The notes beneath the pieces were generated by a model. It saw nothing but the letters and a program-made list of their open reading frames with translations, did not search any database and was not told where the DNA came from. The position numbers and the translations under genes were made by a program. A DNA stretch of 61,321 bases. Source: Desulfofundulus australicus DSM 11792 (lineage in GTDB: Bacteria; Bacillota; Desulfotomaculia; Desulfotomaculales; Desulfovirgulaceae). This document shows, piece after piece, positions 53,623 to 61,321 of this stretch; position 1 is the stretch's first letter; each line of letters begins with the position of its first letter. The stretch is from NCBI RefSeq assembly GCF_900129285.1, contig NZ_FQUW01000019.1, positions 1 to 61,321 of the forward strand. The letters are read 5' to 3'.

Positions 53623-54852
53623 CTAGCGCAGGTACCGCAGGTAGCGCGGCTGCCGCCGCAGGCGCCGGCGCACCATTATTTTTCTCAAGCGCAGGGATAC
53701 CACCAGGACAAGGGCCCCCAGGAGCCAGACAGGCCAGCGCCTGATGGCACTTACCTTCACGTCGTTGGCCGCTACCAGCTCCACCCGCCCCAGCTCTTTA
53801 CCTTCCCCGGTAATAACCAGTTCCCCCAGTTCCTGGCCCCGGGTTATGGGGGCTTTCAGGTCCCGGTGCATGACAACCTGCCGTTCAACGGACGGCTCCC
53901 GGCCGGCGGGGAGATTAACAAACAGGCTGTTCCCGGCAACCACTTCGACTTTTTCAGCCCCCCCGGTCACGGAATAGGATGATATCTTCTCTCCCCTGTC
54001 CACCATTTTCACAGGCGTGAAGGCCGAAAAACCGTAATCGAGCAGGGACCTGGCATCACTGTAAACAGCAGCCCCCTGGCTTTTCATAATTACGGCAATC
54101 AGCTCCCGGTTACCGCGGCGGGCGGCGGCTACCAGGCATTGCCCCGCTTCAACGGTATAACCGGTCTTAATTCCAATGGCTCCCTCGTAGCTGGAGAGGA
54201 GCCGGTTATGATTCCAGAGGTGCTCCTGGGGCGGTCCCTTGCTTCTATCCGCGTCCGGGCGGTGAATCTGCTTCAGCCGGGTGGAAACAATGGTCCTGAA
54301 AGTGGGGTTCTGCATGGCATACCTGGCAATCAGGGCCAGGTCGTGGGCAGTGGTGTAATGTTGCGGGTCGGGAAGGCCGTTGGGATTGCGGAAATTGCTT
54401 TCCTTTGCCCCAATGGAGCGGGCCTTTTCGTTCATCAGCGTCGCAAAAGCAGGAACCGACCCGGCAACATGCTCGGCAATGGCCACCGCAGCATCATTGG
54501 CTGAAGCCAGCAACAGGGCGTAAAGAAGGTCCTCCATGGTGACCCTTTCACCTTCCTGCAGGCCGATGGCAGAACCTTCCACCAGGGTGGCCTTTCGGGA
54601 AACGGTAACCACCTCATCCAGGCGGGAACGCTCCAGGGCGATGATCGCGGTAAGAATCTTGGTTGTACTGGCCGGGTACATGGGCTGGTCGGCATTTTTC
54701 TCGTATAAAATCTGACCGTTCCGGGCATCCATCAATACAGCCGCTTTTCCCGTAACCTGCGGTGTTGGTGGTGATGCTGGCGAAGCTGCCCGGGCCTCCT
54801 CAGCCAGTAAAAGCATCAAACAACAAAAAAAGATCAACCACCAGCGACGCAT
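53623..54852 (-). CDS. D-alanyl-D-alanine carboxypeptidase (PBP5/DacF type)
   Basis: This low-molecular-weight PBP trims pentapeptides. It has a signal peptide (1 to about 22, cleavage after ARA), S62-TTK-65, S117-A-N119 and K229-TG. A C-terminal PBP5-associated beta domain follows, and then a membrane anchor near 372-390 with a very basic tail (RLRKIMVRRRLRRQPRYLRYLR). An anchor by a full membrane helix plus Arg-rich end is a variation on the usual amphipathic helix. The ATG has AAGGAG. It has its own promoter. Confidence 0.93.
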   Translation of the reverse strand: MRRWWLIFFCCLMLLLAEEARAASPASPPTPQVTGKAAVLMDARNGQILYEKNADQPMYPASTTKILTAIIALERSRLDEVVTVSRKATLVEGSAIGLQEGERVTMEDLLYALLLASANDAAVAIAEHVAGSVPAFATLMNEKARSIGAKESNFRNPNGLPDPQHYTTAHDLALIARYAMQNPTFRTIVSTRLKQIHRPDADRSKGPPQEHLWNHNRLLSSYEGAIGIKTGYTVEAGQCLVAAARRGNRELIAVIMKSQGAAVYSDARSLLDYGFSAFTPVKMVDRGEKISSYSVTGGAEKVEVVAGNSLFVNLPAGREPSVERQVVMHRDLKAPITRGQELGELVITGEGKELGRVELVAANDVKVSAIRRWPVWLLGALVLVVSLRLRKIMVRRRLRRQPRYLRYLR

Positions 54853-54923
54853 AATTTACTCCTTTTAGAACATTTATGAACAACTTTTAGATAATTATGG
54901 GTTGGCGGAAATCAAGCGACTTA

Positions 54924-54952
54924 ATTATATTCAAATTTTAGCCCGTTTTCAA
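54924..54952 (-). promoter_or_regulatory. Sigma-A promoter of the carboxypeptidase gene
   Basis: TTGAAA (54952-54947) and TATAAT (54929-54924) with a 17-bp spacer lie about 75 bp before the ATG. Confidence 0.75.
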
Positions 54953-55028
54953 CAGAAATTTGCAAGCTAATCCCCCTTTCCGGGGAAATACTAATTATAG
55001 ACCCGGGAAAGGAGGGAATTAAATTCAT

Positions 55029-55163
55029 ATGGACCTTCAGGGTGTACAGCTGGCCACTTTAAACGACGTCCAGATCAGCCAGCTGCAGGAAGCGGAAAAA
55101 AAATTGAATGCCGGCCGTCAGGGCAGGGAAATAATTCTTCTGGCCTTTACCCGCGAATCATAA
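55029..55163 (+). CDS. Small protein, 44 aa, unknown function
   Basis: An ATG 13 bp after a strong AAAGGAGGG opens a 44-codon frame. The peptide is amphipathic with a central helix (VQISQLQEAEKKLNAG) and ends IILLAFTRES. The codon use and binding site argue for a real gene, although the spacing is long. I do not recognise the family. It is the first plus-strand gene of the right end and lies directly before the palindromic element. Confidence 0.55.
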   Translation: MDLQGVQLATLNDVQISQLQEAEKKLNAGRQGREIILLAFTRES

Positions 55164-55179
55164 GGGTAGACATTCTGGT

Positions 55180-55472
55180 CGGCCCGTCCCGGAAGGAGCG
55201 GGCTCAGGCTGTTGACAAACACCCCATGTGCCCTGGTTTTACAGGAGGAGCGACCTGGAGTGAGCGCTGCCGGGCCAGGCCACGTGCCGCGGACAGGATG
55301 TCCGCGGAGGCCACCTGAACACAGGAGGTGTGAATGTGGCCGGTACCCGCCGAAGACCGGAGCCGGGGCCTTTTGGCCCGGCCAGCGATACGACCGGGAG
55401 CGACGACTAAAACCAGGGCACATCCCGGAAATAATTTGTCTGCAAGCTGAGCCCGTCCCGGAAGGGGCGGGC
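55180..55472. repeat. Palindromic repeat element with imperfect inverted ends, copy B
   Basis: Both ends, read outward, carry TAAAACCAGGGCACAT, then a variable part, then GAGCCCG and a GC-rich hairpin (GGCCCGTCCCGGAAGG type). The interior has several strong hairpins: CCGCGGACA with TGTCCGCGG, CACCT with AGGTG, and CGGGGCC-TTTT-GGCCCGG. No gene is supported. Half of it (55204-55324) matches copy A at 1606-1725. Positions 55319-55330 contain an intact target for the IS110 guides. It looks like a non-autonomous MITE-type element or a structured RNA. Confidence 0.75.
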
Positions 55473-55509
55473 CACTTCCTTTTTCTGTCAGGTGAAAAAT
55501 CATGGTTTC

Positions 55510-55538
55510 TTGTGGTATTTGTTGTTCTACGCTATAAT
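55510..55538 (+). promoter_or_regulatory. Sigma-A promoter of the MFS gene
   Basis: TTGTGG (55510-55515) and TATAAT (55533-55538) are separated by 17 bp and lie just outside the palindromic element. Confidence 0.75.
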
Positions 55539-55574
55539 GTAGACAAGCCTCGCATCAGGAGGTTAAAGGATTCA

Positions 55575-56750
55575 TTGCTGCCCCTTAATTTGAAACGCCA
55601 GGAATGGGTGCTGCTGGCGATCCTTTTTGCGACAGAATATGCCAGAGGAGCCTTTTTTCTTTCCTTTCTACCGGTTTATGCCGTCCGGCACCTGGGACTG
55701 CCCATAACCGCCGCCGGCCTGGCCGTAACCGCCCATTACCTTACCGAAACCATATTTAAAACGGCCGCGGGCTGGCACTTCGACCGGCTGGGCAGGCCGG
55801 TGCTGCTGATCGGGTTGCTCACCGGCCTCTTTTCGCTGCTCACCATGAAGCTGTGGCCCCTGCCGCCGGTCCTGGTGATAGCCTCCGCCCTCTGGGGCCT
55901 GGGCATGTCCCCGGTCTGGCTGGGGGTGATGAGCGAGGTCGCCCCGGTTGACCTGCCCGGCCGGAATAAGCGCATAGGGCTGGTTTTTGCCGCCTGGCTG
56001 GGAGGTTCCGGCGCCGGCCTGGTGACCGTAAACTTTATCCTGCACCAGGGGGTTAATGTAGCCTTTTCCGCCATTATCCTTGTGTGGCTGGCCTCCTTAA
56101 TCCTGACCCTGTTCATCCTGCCGGCCGGGGTCGGGCGCAGGGTACAAACCGCGCGGGGCGTTATCCTTTCCCTGGCTCGCATGGCGGCCAGCCCGGCAGT
56201 GCTGGGAATCCTGATTCCGGGGATGTTCCTGCAGACCTTCTGCGCCGGGTTGCTATTGCCCGTCCTGCCCCTTTTTGTTCAGAACCAGCTGGGCTTGAGT
56301 TATAACCAGTACGGGCTCCTGCTCCTGACCGGCGGCGGAACCGCCCTGATAGCATTTCTCCCCATGGGCATGCTGCTGGGGTACACGGCTCTGAAGAATT
56401 TCCTGGCCGCCGGGTTCGGGTTGTGCGCCGTCAGCCTGGGCCTGCTCGCCGCCAGCCACAATCCCCACAGTGCTTTTATCCTGGCGGCCCTGGTGGGCTT
56501 TTCCTACGCCATAATCCTGCCCGCCTGGAACACCCTGCTGGCCAGGATCATCCCCCCGGATCAGCAGGCCACGGGATGGGGGCTTTTCGCCACCGTTGAA
56601 GGCCTGGGGGCAGCCATTGGCCCGGCCCTGGGCAGCCTGGTGGCCAGGTACGCCGGTATCTCGGCTCCCATACTGCTGTCCACATTTCTTCTCATAACCA
56701 TTGCTATTTTTTACATCTTTTATCCGCTGGAAAAATCCATAGTCAAATAA
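55575..56750 (+). CDS. MFS transporter
   Basis: The 391-residue protein has about twelve membrane helices in two halves, with a central basic loop near PAGVGRRVQTARG. The helix 2-3 loop carries FDRLGRPVLLIG, the MFS signature. It resembles drug- or sugar-efflux permeases, but the substrate is not predictable. I start at TTG 55575 because the promoter lies at 55510-55538 and AGGAGG and AAAGGA are just upstream. The open frame further upstream, to 55212, runs through the repeat element. Confidence 0.85.
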   Translation: MLPLNLKRQEWVLLAILFATEYARGAFFLSFLPVYAVRHLGLPITAAGLAVTAHYLTETIFKTAAGWHFDRLGRPVLLIGLLTGLFSLLTMKLWPLPPVLVIASALWGLGMSPVWLGVMSEVAPVDLPGRNKRIGLVFAAWLGGSGAGLVTVNFILHQGVNVAFSAIILVWLASLILTLFILPAGVGRRVQTARGVILSLARMAASPAVLGILIPGMFLQTFCAGLLLPVLPLFVQNQLGLSYNQYGLLLLTGGGTALIAFLPMGMLLGYTALKNFLAAGFGLCAVSLGLLAASHNPHSAFILAALVGFSYAIILPAWNTLLARIIPPDQQATGWGLFATVEGLGAAIGPALGSLVARYAGISAPILLSTFLLITIAIFYIFYPLEKSIVK

Positions 56751-56869
56751 CAGGAGTTCCGGGGCAACAACGACGGCCGCCATCCCGGTTCGGGCAACGG
56801 TATGAGAAAAGCAACTGCCCAATAAGAATAAATTTAAAGCGGAGAACTGTGGACAGGAGAGAAAAAACC

Positions 56870-58174
56870 ATGACCCAATCCCTTTTTAAGATCATTACCA
56901 TCCTGGTGGGCGTCTATGCCCTCTTGCCCACCGTTCTGGCCCGCCTGTGCCATATCGGGGTTATCTGGCAGGGGCCCCGGAACGGCAAGAAGGTGGCCAT
57001 TACCTTCGACGACGGTCCCGATCCCACCTACACTCCCCGGGTTCTGGATATCCTGAAAAAGTACGGCATTAAAGCCTGCTTTTTTGTCCTGGGATACAAG
57101 GCCAGGGCCTACCCGGAGTTAATCACCAGGATGGTTGCCGAGGGACACGAGGTGGCCAGCCACGGTTTTCGCCACCATTTCCCCTGGTTTCTGGGACCGC
57201 GGGCCCTGTTCAGGGAAGTAAGGGAATCCAGCCGGGTAATAGCGGATATAACCGGACGGCCACCGCGCCTTTACCGGCCCCCCTGGGGCCTGTTCAATCT
57301 TTTCTCCCTCCTCCACAGCCACCTGTTCGGCCAGCGGGTGGTGCTGTGGTCATTTATGAGCTGGGACTGGGGGCGGCGCTGCACTCCCGAATCCATAACC
57401 CGCCAGGTTCTCTCCCGGGTGCGCGAGGGCTCCATCCTGGTTTTTCACGATAGCGACGATACCCCGGGGGCGGCTTCGGGGGCGCCCGAAAAGATGCTGG
57501 CCGCCCTGCCCTCAATTATTGAAGGGCTCCGGCAGCGGGGGTTTTCCGTGGCCCCGCTGGCGGAACTGTACGCGCCCCGGAAAAATTTCTGGCAGCGCCT
57601 GGGCCAGAAAATAGATTCCCTTGTTGTGAGGTTGTCCGGTATAGAGGACCTCTACCATGAAGGACGCTCCACCCTTTTTCGCCTCCGGGTAAAACGATTC
57701 CGCGGCAGAACCCTGAAACTTTCCGACGGGACACTGCTGCGCTCCCGGGACCCCATCGCCGAACTCCATCTGAACAACGAAATACTGCAGGAAATCACCC
57801 GGACCGGGAAGAGCCCGGAACGGATTGCCCTGCTGGCCTTAAAGGAAGCGAGGCGTTCCCTCCCGGCCCTGGCCCGCTGGGCCTCCAATGCTCCTCAAGG
57901 AAAGGAGATCCGGGCAGTGCTGGGGCTGACCATGCTCTACCGGGGTGCGGAGCGCCTCGGTTTCACCATTTGCGACCCCCCGGCCCTCCTCAAGAAACTG
58001 GCCACCTGGTACCAGGGCTGGCTTTTAGGTCTCTACCACCCCGAAGGCCGCCTGCGTTATTACCGGCACAGGGATAAACTCTCCCCTAAAATCGTGGCCA
58101 TGGGCCGGGAAGAACTTATCCGCCGTTATCTGCAGGCGTCCGGGGATAACCCCGGTTACCGGGGGGAGGAATAA
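56870..58174 (+). CDS. Polysaccharide deacetylase with C-terminal YkoP-like domain
   Basis: This is a NodB-type deacetylase anchored by an N-terminal helix (about 5-25). Metal and catalytic motifs are AITFDDGPDPTYTP near 45, SHGFRHHFPW near 100 and RPPWGLFN near 140, with LVFHDSDD near 195. From about 250 a second domain shows RLRVKRFRGRTLKLSDGTLL and IAELHLNNEIL, as in YkoP-like domains. The substrate is probably peptidoglycan or a surface glycan. ATG 56870 has AGGAG; the GTG at 56849 would add seven residues. Confidence 0.88.
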   Translation: MTQSLFKIITILVGVYALLPTVLARLCHIGVIWQGPRNGKKVAITFDDGPDPTYTPRVLDILKKYGIKACFFVLGYKARAYPELITRMVAEGHEVASHGFRHHFPWFLGPRALFREVRESSRVIADITGRPPRLYRPPWGLFNLFSLLHSHLFGQRVVLWSFMSWDWGRRCTPESITRQVLSRVREGSILVFHDSDDTPGAASGAPEKMLAALPSIIEGLRQRGFSVAPLAELYAPRKNFWQRLGQKIDSLVVRLSGIEDLYHEGRSTLFRLRVKRFRGRTLKLSDGTLLRSRDPIAELHLNNEILQEITRTGKSPERIALLALKEARRSLPALARWASNAPQGKEIRAVLGLTMLYRGAERLGFTICDPPALLKKLATWYQGWLLGLYHPEGRLRYYRHRDKLSPKIVAMGREELIRRYLQASGDNPGYRGEE

Positions 58175-58367
58175 TGGCCGGGTAAAAGCCGCCGTCCCCC
58201 TTTCTGCAAAAGCCTTTAGAATAAAATAAAACCCCAGCAGGAATTTCCTCGCGTAAAAGAGAATTTTTAAACAATAATCGAGCAGCGGGCGAGCATGGTT
58301 CAAGCCATCTCCAGGCACTGCTTTCTTCAACTGTGTACCGGGTTGCACTTTTAAGGAGGTAAACATA

Positions 58368-59906
58368 ATGAACCTGGCCCTGAGATTGGCCGAAGCAGGC
58401 CAGCTTTTCCCCGATCAGGAAGCCCTGGTTTTTCACGGCCAGCGTATATCCTATGCCACCCTCAACCAGTGGGTCAACCGCTTTGCCAGCGGCTTAAAAA
58501 AGCTGGGGCTGACACCCGGTGAAAGAGTACTAATTGCCCTGGAAAACTGCCCCGAATTCGTAGTCTCTTTTTATGCCGTCCTCAGCCTGCAGTGCGTGGC
58601 CGTCCCCATTGATCCGCTCTATACCATCCACGAGATTACCTATATCGTCCGGGATGCTTCACCTGCCCTGGTTATCTGCAACGCGGAGAATATTTCCACC
58701 TTCACCCGGCTAACCGGCAATTTAGCCATTCCCCGGGGCTTTGTCGCCGTCAACCCCGGGCAGCCCTATCCCCATACCCGCTCCTTTGCCGATTTGCTAT
58801 CATCATCTCCCGCAGGCAATCCCCCCCGGCCGGTTGACCGGGATGAGGTGGCGGAAATACTTTATACTTCAGGCAATACCGGTAAGCCGAAGGGAGTAAT
58901 GCTCACCCACGGCAATATCTACAGCAACGCCGTTACCTTTGCCCGGATATGCGGCTTCGGTCCCGGGGTGAGAACGCTGCTGGTGGCGCCGGTTTACCAC
59001 TCGGCAGCCCAGACCTGTGTCCTGCTTGCTTCCCTGGTTGCCGGTGCTACGGTGGTCATCCATGAAAGATGGCCCGGCGCCCGCACGGTCCTGCAGACCA
59101 TCCAGGATGAAAAGATCACCTTCTTTTTCGGTCCCCCCACCATGTACGTCTTCCTGCTGGAAGAACAGTCCGGCAGCTTCGACCTGGGATCCTGGAAAAT
59201 TGCCTTCTGCGGTGGAGCCCACCTCCCGGTGCAGGTATTTTACTCCTTCGAGAAAAAATTCGGCTTCCAGATTACGGAGGGCTACGGCCTTACCGAAACA
59301 TCCCCCGTGGTCACCTGCAACCCTGTGTTCGGCACCAAAAAGCCGGGCTCCGCAGGGCTGCCCATACCGGGGGTGGAGGTAAAAATTGTGGATTACGAAG
59401 GCCGGGCCCTGCCTGCCGGTCAGGTGGGGGAGATCGTGGTGCGGGGGCCAAATGTGATGAAGGGCTATCTCAACCAGGAAGAGGAAACGCAAAGGGCAAT
59501 CCGCAACGGCTGGCTTTACACGGGAGACCTGGGCTATATGGATGAAGACGGCTATGTGTTCATTGTCGGCCGCAAGAAAAACGTGATTATACGGGGAGGG
59601 CTGAACATCGACCCGCGGGAGGTGGAAGAGGTCCTCTACCAGCATCCCCAGATCTTCGACGCCGTTGTGGTGGGCATCCCGGACCCGGTGATGGGAGAAG
59701 AAGTTGCGGCCATGATCCTGCCCCGGGAACAGCAGAAGCCCGACCCCGAGGAAATAAAATCCTTCTGCGCCCAGAGGCTGGCTCCCTACAAAGTCCCCCG
59801 GAAAATACTGTTCATGGAAGGCCTGCCCAAAACAACCTCGGGAAAACTCCTAAAGAAAGAAGTAAGAAAGCTGCTGGAACAGGCACAGGAAAACACCCCT
59901 TCCTGA
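58368..59906 (+). CDS. AMP-dependent acyl-CoA synthetase/ligase
   Basis: This 512-residue ANL-superfamily enzyme activates an acid with ATP and transfers it to CoA. The motifs are ILYTSGNTGKPKGVMLTH near 165 (A3; the canonical Thr-Gly is Asn-Thr here), GYGLTETSP near 305 (A5), YTGDLGYMDEDGYVFIVGRKKN near 385 (A7-A8) and the catalytic Lys in TTSGKLLK near 495 (A10). Long-chain or medium-chain acids are likely. AAGGAGG precedes the ATG. The 190 bp upstream shows no clear promoter. Confidence 0.92.
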   Translation: MNLALRLAEAGQLFPDQEALVFHGQRISYATLNQWVNRFASGLKKLGLTPGERVLIALENCPEFVVSFYAVLSLQCVAVPIDPLYTIHEITYIVRDASPALVICNAENISTFTRLTGNLAIPRGFVAVNPGQPYPHTRSFADLLSSSPAGNPPRPVDRDEVAEILYTSGNTGKPKGVMLTHGNIYSNAVTFARICGFGPGVRTLLVAPVYHSAAQTCVLLASLVAGATVVIHERWPGARTVLQTIQDEKITFFFGPPTMYVFLLEEQSGSFDLGSWKIAFCGGAHLPVQVFYSFEKKFGFQITEGYGLTETSPVVTCNPVFGTKKPGSAGLPIPGVEVKIVDYEGRALPAGQVGEIVVRGPNVMKGYLNQEEETQRAIRNGWLYTGDLGYMDEDGYVFIVGRKKNVIIRGGLNIDPREVEEVLYQHPQIFDAVVVGIPDPVMGEEVAAMILPREQQKPDPEEIKSFCAQRLAPYKVPRKILFMEGLPKTTSGKLLKKEVRKLLEQAQENTPS

Positions 59907-59919
59907 TGGAAGGGGTGTT
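59892..59919. terminator. Bidirectional terminator
   Basis: AACACCCCTTCC (59892-59903) pairs perfectly with GGAAGGGGTGTT (59908-59919). It overlaps the stop of the ligase gene and serves the convergent htrA gene too. Confidence 0.9.
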
Positions 59920-59923
59920 ACTT

Positions 59924-61075
59924 TTAACGCAGTTGCCTGGGCTTTTCGGCCAGAATTAAAGGCACATACCGGGAGCTGCCGTTACGGTAAATTTGCAGCA
60001 CCACCCGCTGGCCCACCTTGCTGTTCTGGACAATCCTGGCCAGATCATCGGGGCTTTTAACTTCCTGGTTGTCCACCCGCAGGATCACATCCCCCTGCGC
60101 CAGCCCTGCATTATCAGCAGGGCTGCCCGGAATAACCCCCACTACCAGCGCCCCTGCGGTCGAGGGCAGGCCCAGATACGCTGCAATTTCCTCCGTCACG
60201 GGCTGCATCTGCACCCCCAGCCAGGGCGTCTGCTTTTTACTGCCCTGGAGCAGCTGGTTGAGGACCTCTTTCACCGTGCTGGTGGGGATGGCAAAACCAA
60301 TTCCCTGGGCCTGGGCAACGGCGGTGTTGATGCCCACCACCTCGCCGTTGAGGTTCAAAAGCGGCCCGCCGCTGTTACCCGGGTTAATGGAGGCATCGGT
60401 CTGCAGGAGATTCTTGTAGCGCCTGTTTTCAACCGTAACCGGCCGGCCCTTCGCGCTGATCACTCCCACCGTAACCGTGTGATCCAGCCCGAAGGGGTTG
60501 CCGATGGCGATCACCCAGTCCCCCACCCGGACCTTGTCGGAATCGCCCAGCTTCAAGGTGGGCAGGGACTTGCCGGCATCAACCTTCAGCACGGCCAGGT
60601 CCAGGTCGTAATCGGCTCCCACCACCCTGGCCGGCAGGGGCTGCGAGAACCCCTGGATGGTAACGGTTATTTTCTGAGCCCCGTCAACGACGTGTTCGTT
60701 GGTGAGAATATAACCGTCCTGGGACATGATAAAGCCGGAGCCAATACCCCGCTCCTCCCGGGGCTGCGATTGAAAACCAAAAGGCCCGCCAAAAAACTGC
60801 CGGAAAAAGGGATCGTCCAGGAAGGGGTCCACCTGCCCGCTGCTGCGGATTCTCACCGTATCAATCTTAACCACGGCCGGTCCCGCCTTGGATACGATGT
60901 CGGCCACCGTGCCGGGACCGACTCCGGGCATGGCGCTGGCCACGTTGTTAACCCGCGGTACTCCTTCATCCTGCGGGGCAAGATCGTTAACCAGCAAGCA
61001 ACCACCGGCAAACATTATGCCGGCCACAAAAGCCGCCAGGGCAATAAATGCCAGCGACCGTTTCCAGTTCAGCAC
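59924..61075 (-). CDS. htrA: HtrA/DegP-type serine protease with PDZ domain
   Basis: This envelope protease and chaperone is anchored by an N-terminal membrane helix (about 7-25). The S1C trypsin-like domain has H128 (TNEHVV), D159 (DLAVLK) and S235 (NPGNSGGP), preceded by the typical flexible loop rich in Phe and Gly (DPFFRQFFGGPFG). One PDZ domain follows (about 285-375, GVIPGSPADNAGLAQGDVILRVDN). The GTG start has AAAGGAG upstream. Possible -35/-10 boxes lie at 61135-61130 and 61111-61106. Confidence 0.96.
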   Translation of the reverse strand: MLNWKRSLAFIALAAFVAGIMFAGGCLLVNDLAPQDEGVPRVNNVASAMPGVGPGTVADIVSKAGPAVVKIDTVRIRSSGQVDPFLDDPFFRQFFGGPFGFQSQPREERGIGSGFIMSQDGYILTNEHVVDGAQKITVTIQGFSQPLPARVVGADYDLDLAVLKVDAGKSLPTLKLGDSDKVRVGDWVIAIGNPFGLDHTVTVGVISAKGRPVTVENRRYKNLLQTDASINPGNSGGPLLNLNGEVVGINTAVAQAQGIGFAIPTSTVKEVLNQLLQGSKKQTPWLGVQMQPVTEEIAAYLGLPSTAGALVVGVIPGSPADNAGLAQGDVILRVDNQEVKSPDDLARIVQNSKVGQRVVLQIYRNGSSRYVPLILAEKPRQLR

Positions 61076-61105
61076 GCCTTTTCACGCTCCTTTCATCATA
61101 ACATC

Positions 61106-61135
61106 ATGATAAACCATCCGGGAGACAAAAAACAA
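61106..61135 (-). promoter_or_regulatory. Possible promoter of htrA
   Basis: TTGTTT (61135-61130) and TATCAT (61111-61106) with an 18-bp spacer lie 30-60 bp before the htrA start. The match is moderate. Confidence 0.4.
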
Positions 61136-61224
61136 CATGGTTCAGGGATAAAATTTTCTTCTTCCGGCTTAATTTTCGCCCGATATATCCCCTGAACGAA
61201 ATTTACGCCGGTAACCGGCGGAAA

Positions 61225-61321
61225 ATCGAGTAGGAGGGGGCGGCTAGCCCCCGTCCTCTCACACCACCGGACATGCGGGTCCGCATCCGGCGGTTCACCA
61301 AGCTTGACGAAGATAAGAATA
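61225..61321 (-). mobile_element. 3' end of a group II intron (domains V and VI), truncated by window
   Basis: On the minus strand a domain V-like hairpin (ACCGCCGGA...TCCGGTGGT, about 61294-61264) is followed by GTGTGAGAGG. A domain VI-like hairpin follows (GGGGGC...GCCCCC), ending with CTACTCGAT at 61225. This order and the CTACTCGAT end are characteristic of bacterial group II introns that encode LtrA-type reverse transcriptases. The reverse transcriptase gene would lie beyond the window. The intron sits upstream of htrA in the same direction. Confidence 0.75.

Noticed and set aside
54964-54993. Sigma-F promoter of the 44-aa gene
   Set aside because: GGAAATACTA fits the -10, but nothing like GYATA lies 15 bp upstream.
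55212-55574. N-terminal extension of the MFS frame
   Set aside because: It runs through the palindromic element and across the promoter; the translated residues are unlike a transporter.
1-61321. tRNA or rRNA genes
   Set aside because: No tRNA cloverleaf or rRNA sequence was recognised in any intergenic region; the only tRNA-related element is the ileS T-box.

Overview
The window comes from an anaerobic, spore-forming, Gram-positive bacterium of moderately high GC, most likely a Desulfotomaculum/Pelotomaculum-type Peptococcaceae member. This rests on three things seen here: sporulation genes next to ftsZ (spoIIGA, sigE, sigG, spoIIR, spoVD), a class III anaerobic ribonucleotide reductase as the only reductase present, and a meso-DAP-type murE. 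The genus is inferred from gene order, not from a database search.

Layout. (1) 1-2710 is accessory DNA: an almost complete IS110-family element, a fragment of a structured repeat, a 108-codon orphan gene and an array of about nine degenerate hairpin units. (2) 2711-16443, nearly all on the minus strand, holds ileS with its T-box leader, yggU, ylmH, yggT, proC, sepF, yggS, an HlyD-like gene, phoU, pstB, phoR, phoP, pgeF and a beta-CASP nuclease. (3) 16638-21300 carries an FmdB-type zinc ribbon protein, a LysM/BsuPI protein and nrdR-nrdD-nrdG with candidate NrdR boxes. (4) 21450-25607 is the sporulation block (ymxH, spoIIR, sigG, sigE, spoIIGA), in which sigma-F-type promoters can be read before spoIIR and sigG. 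(5) 25695-46550 is a complete division/cell-wall cluster, in transcription order mraZ, rsmH, ftsL-like, spoVD, murE, murF, mraY, murD, ftsW, murG, murC, murB, murA, ftsQ, two DUF881 genes, sbp, ftsA, ftsZ. (6) 46632-54852 holds PHP, MetE-like and patatin genes, a GH57-glycosyltransferase fusion with a DUF4912 gene, fur and a D,D-carboxypeptidase. (7) 55029-61225 has a 44-codon gene, a palindromic repeat element, an MFS transporter, a polysaccharide deacetylase, an acyl-CoA ligase and htrA. (8) 61225-61321 is the 3' end of a group II intron. Both ends of the window therefore lie in multi-copy mobile elements, as expected if they are assembly break points.

The main novelty is the IS110 element. 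Its upstream non-coding region folds into the three-part shape of a bridge RNA. All four guide segments can be assigned by matching them to the two element ends, to the right flank, and to an unoccupied copy of the target repeat 54 kb away in the same window. Joining the two ends would also create a sigma-A promoter. The second candidate novelty is the hairpin array at 2285-2705, in which the 3' arm of several units is complementary to the 5' arm of a later unit.

The rest is a compact chromosomal core: envelope growth and division (dcw, sepF, yggT), the mother-cell/forespore sigma cascade, phosphate sensing, anaerobic dNTP synthesis and envelope maintenance.
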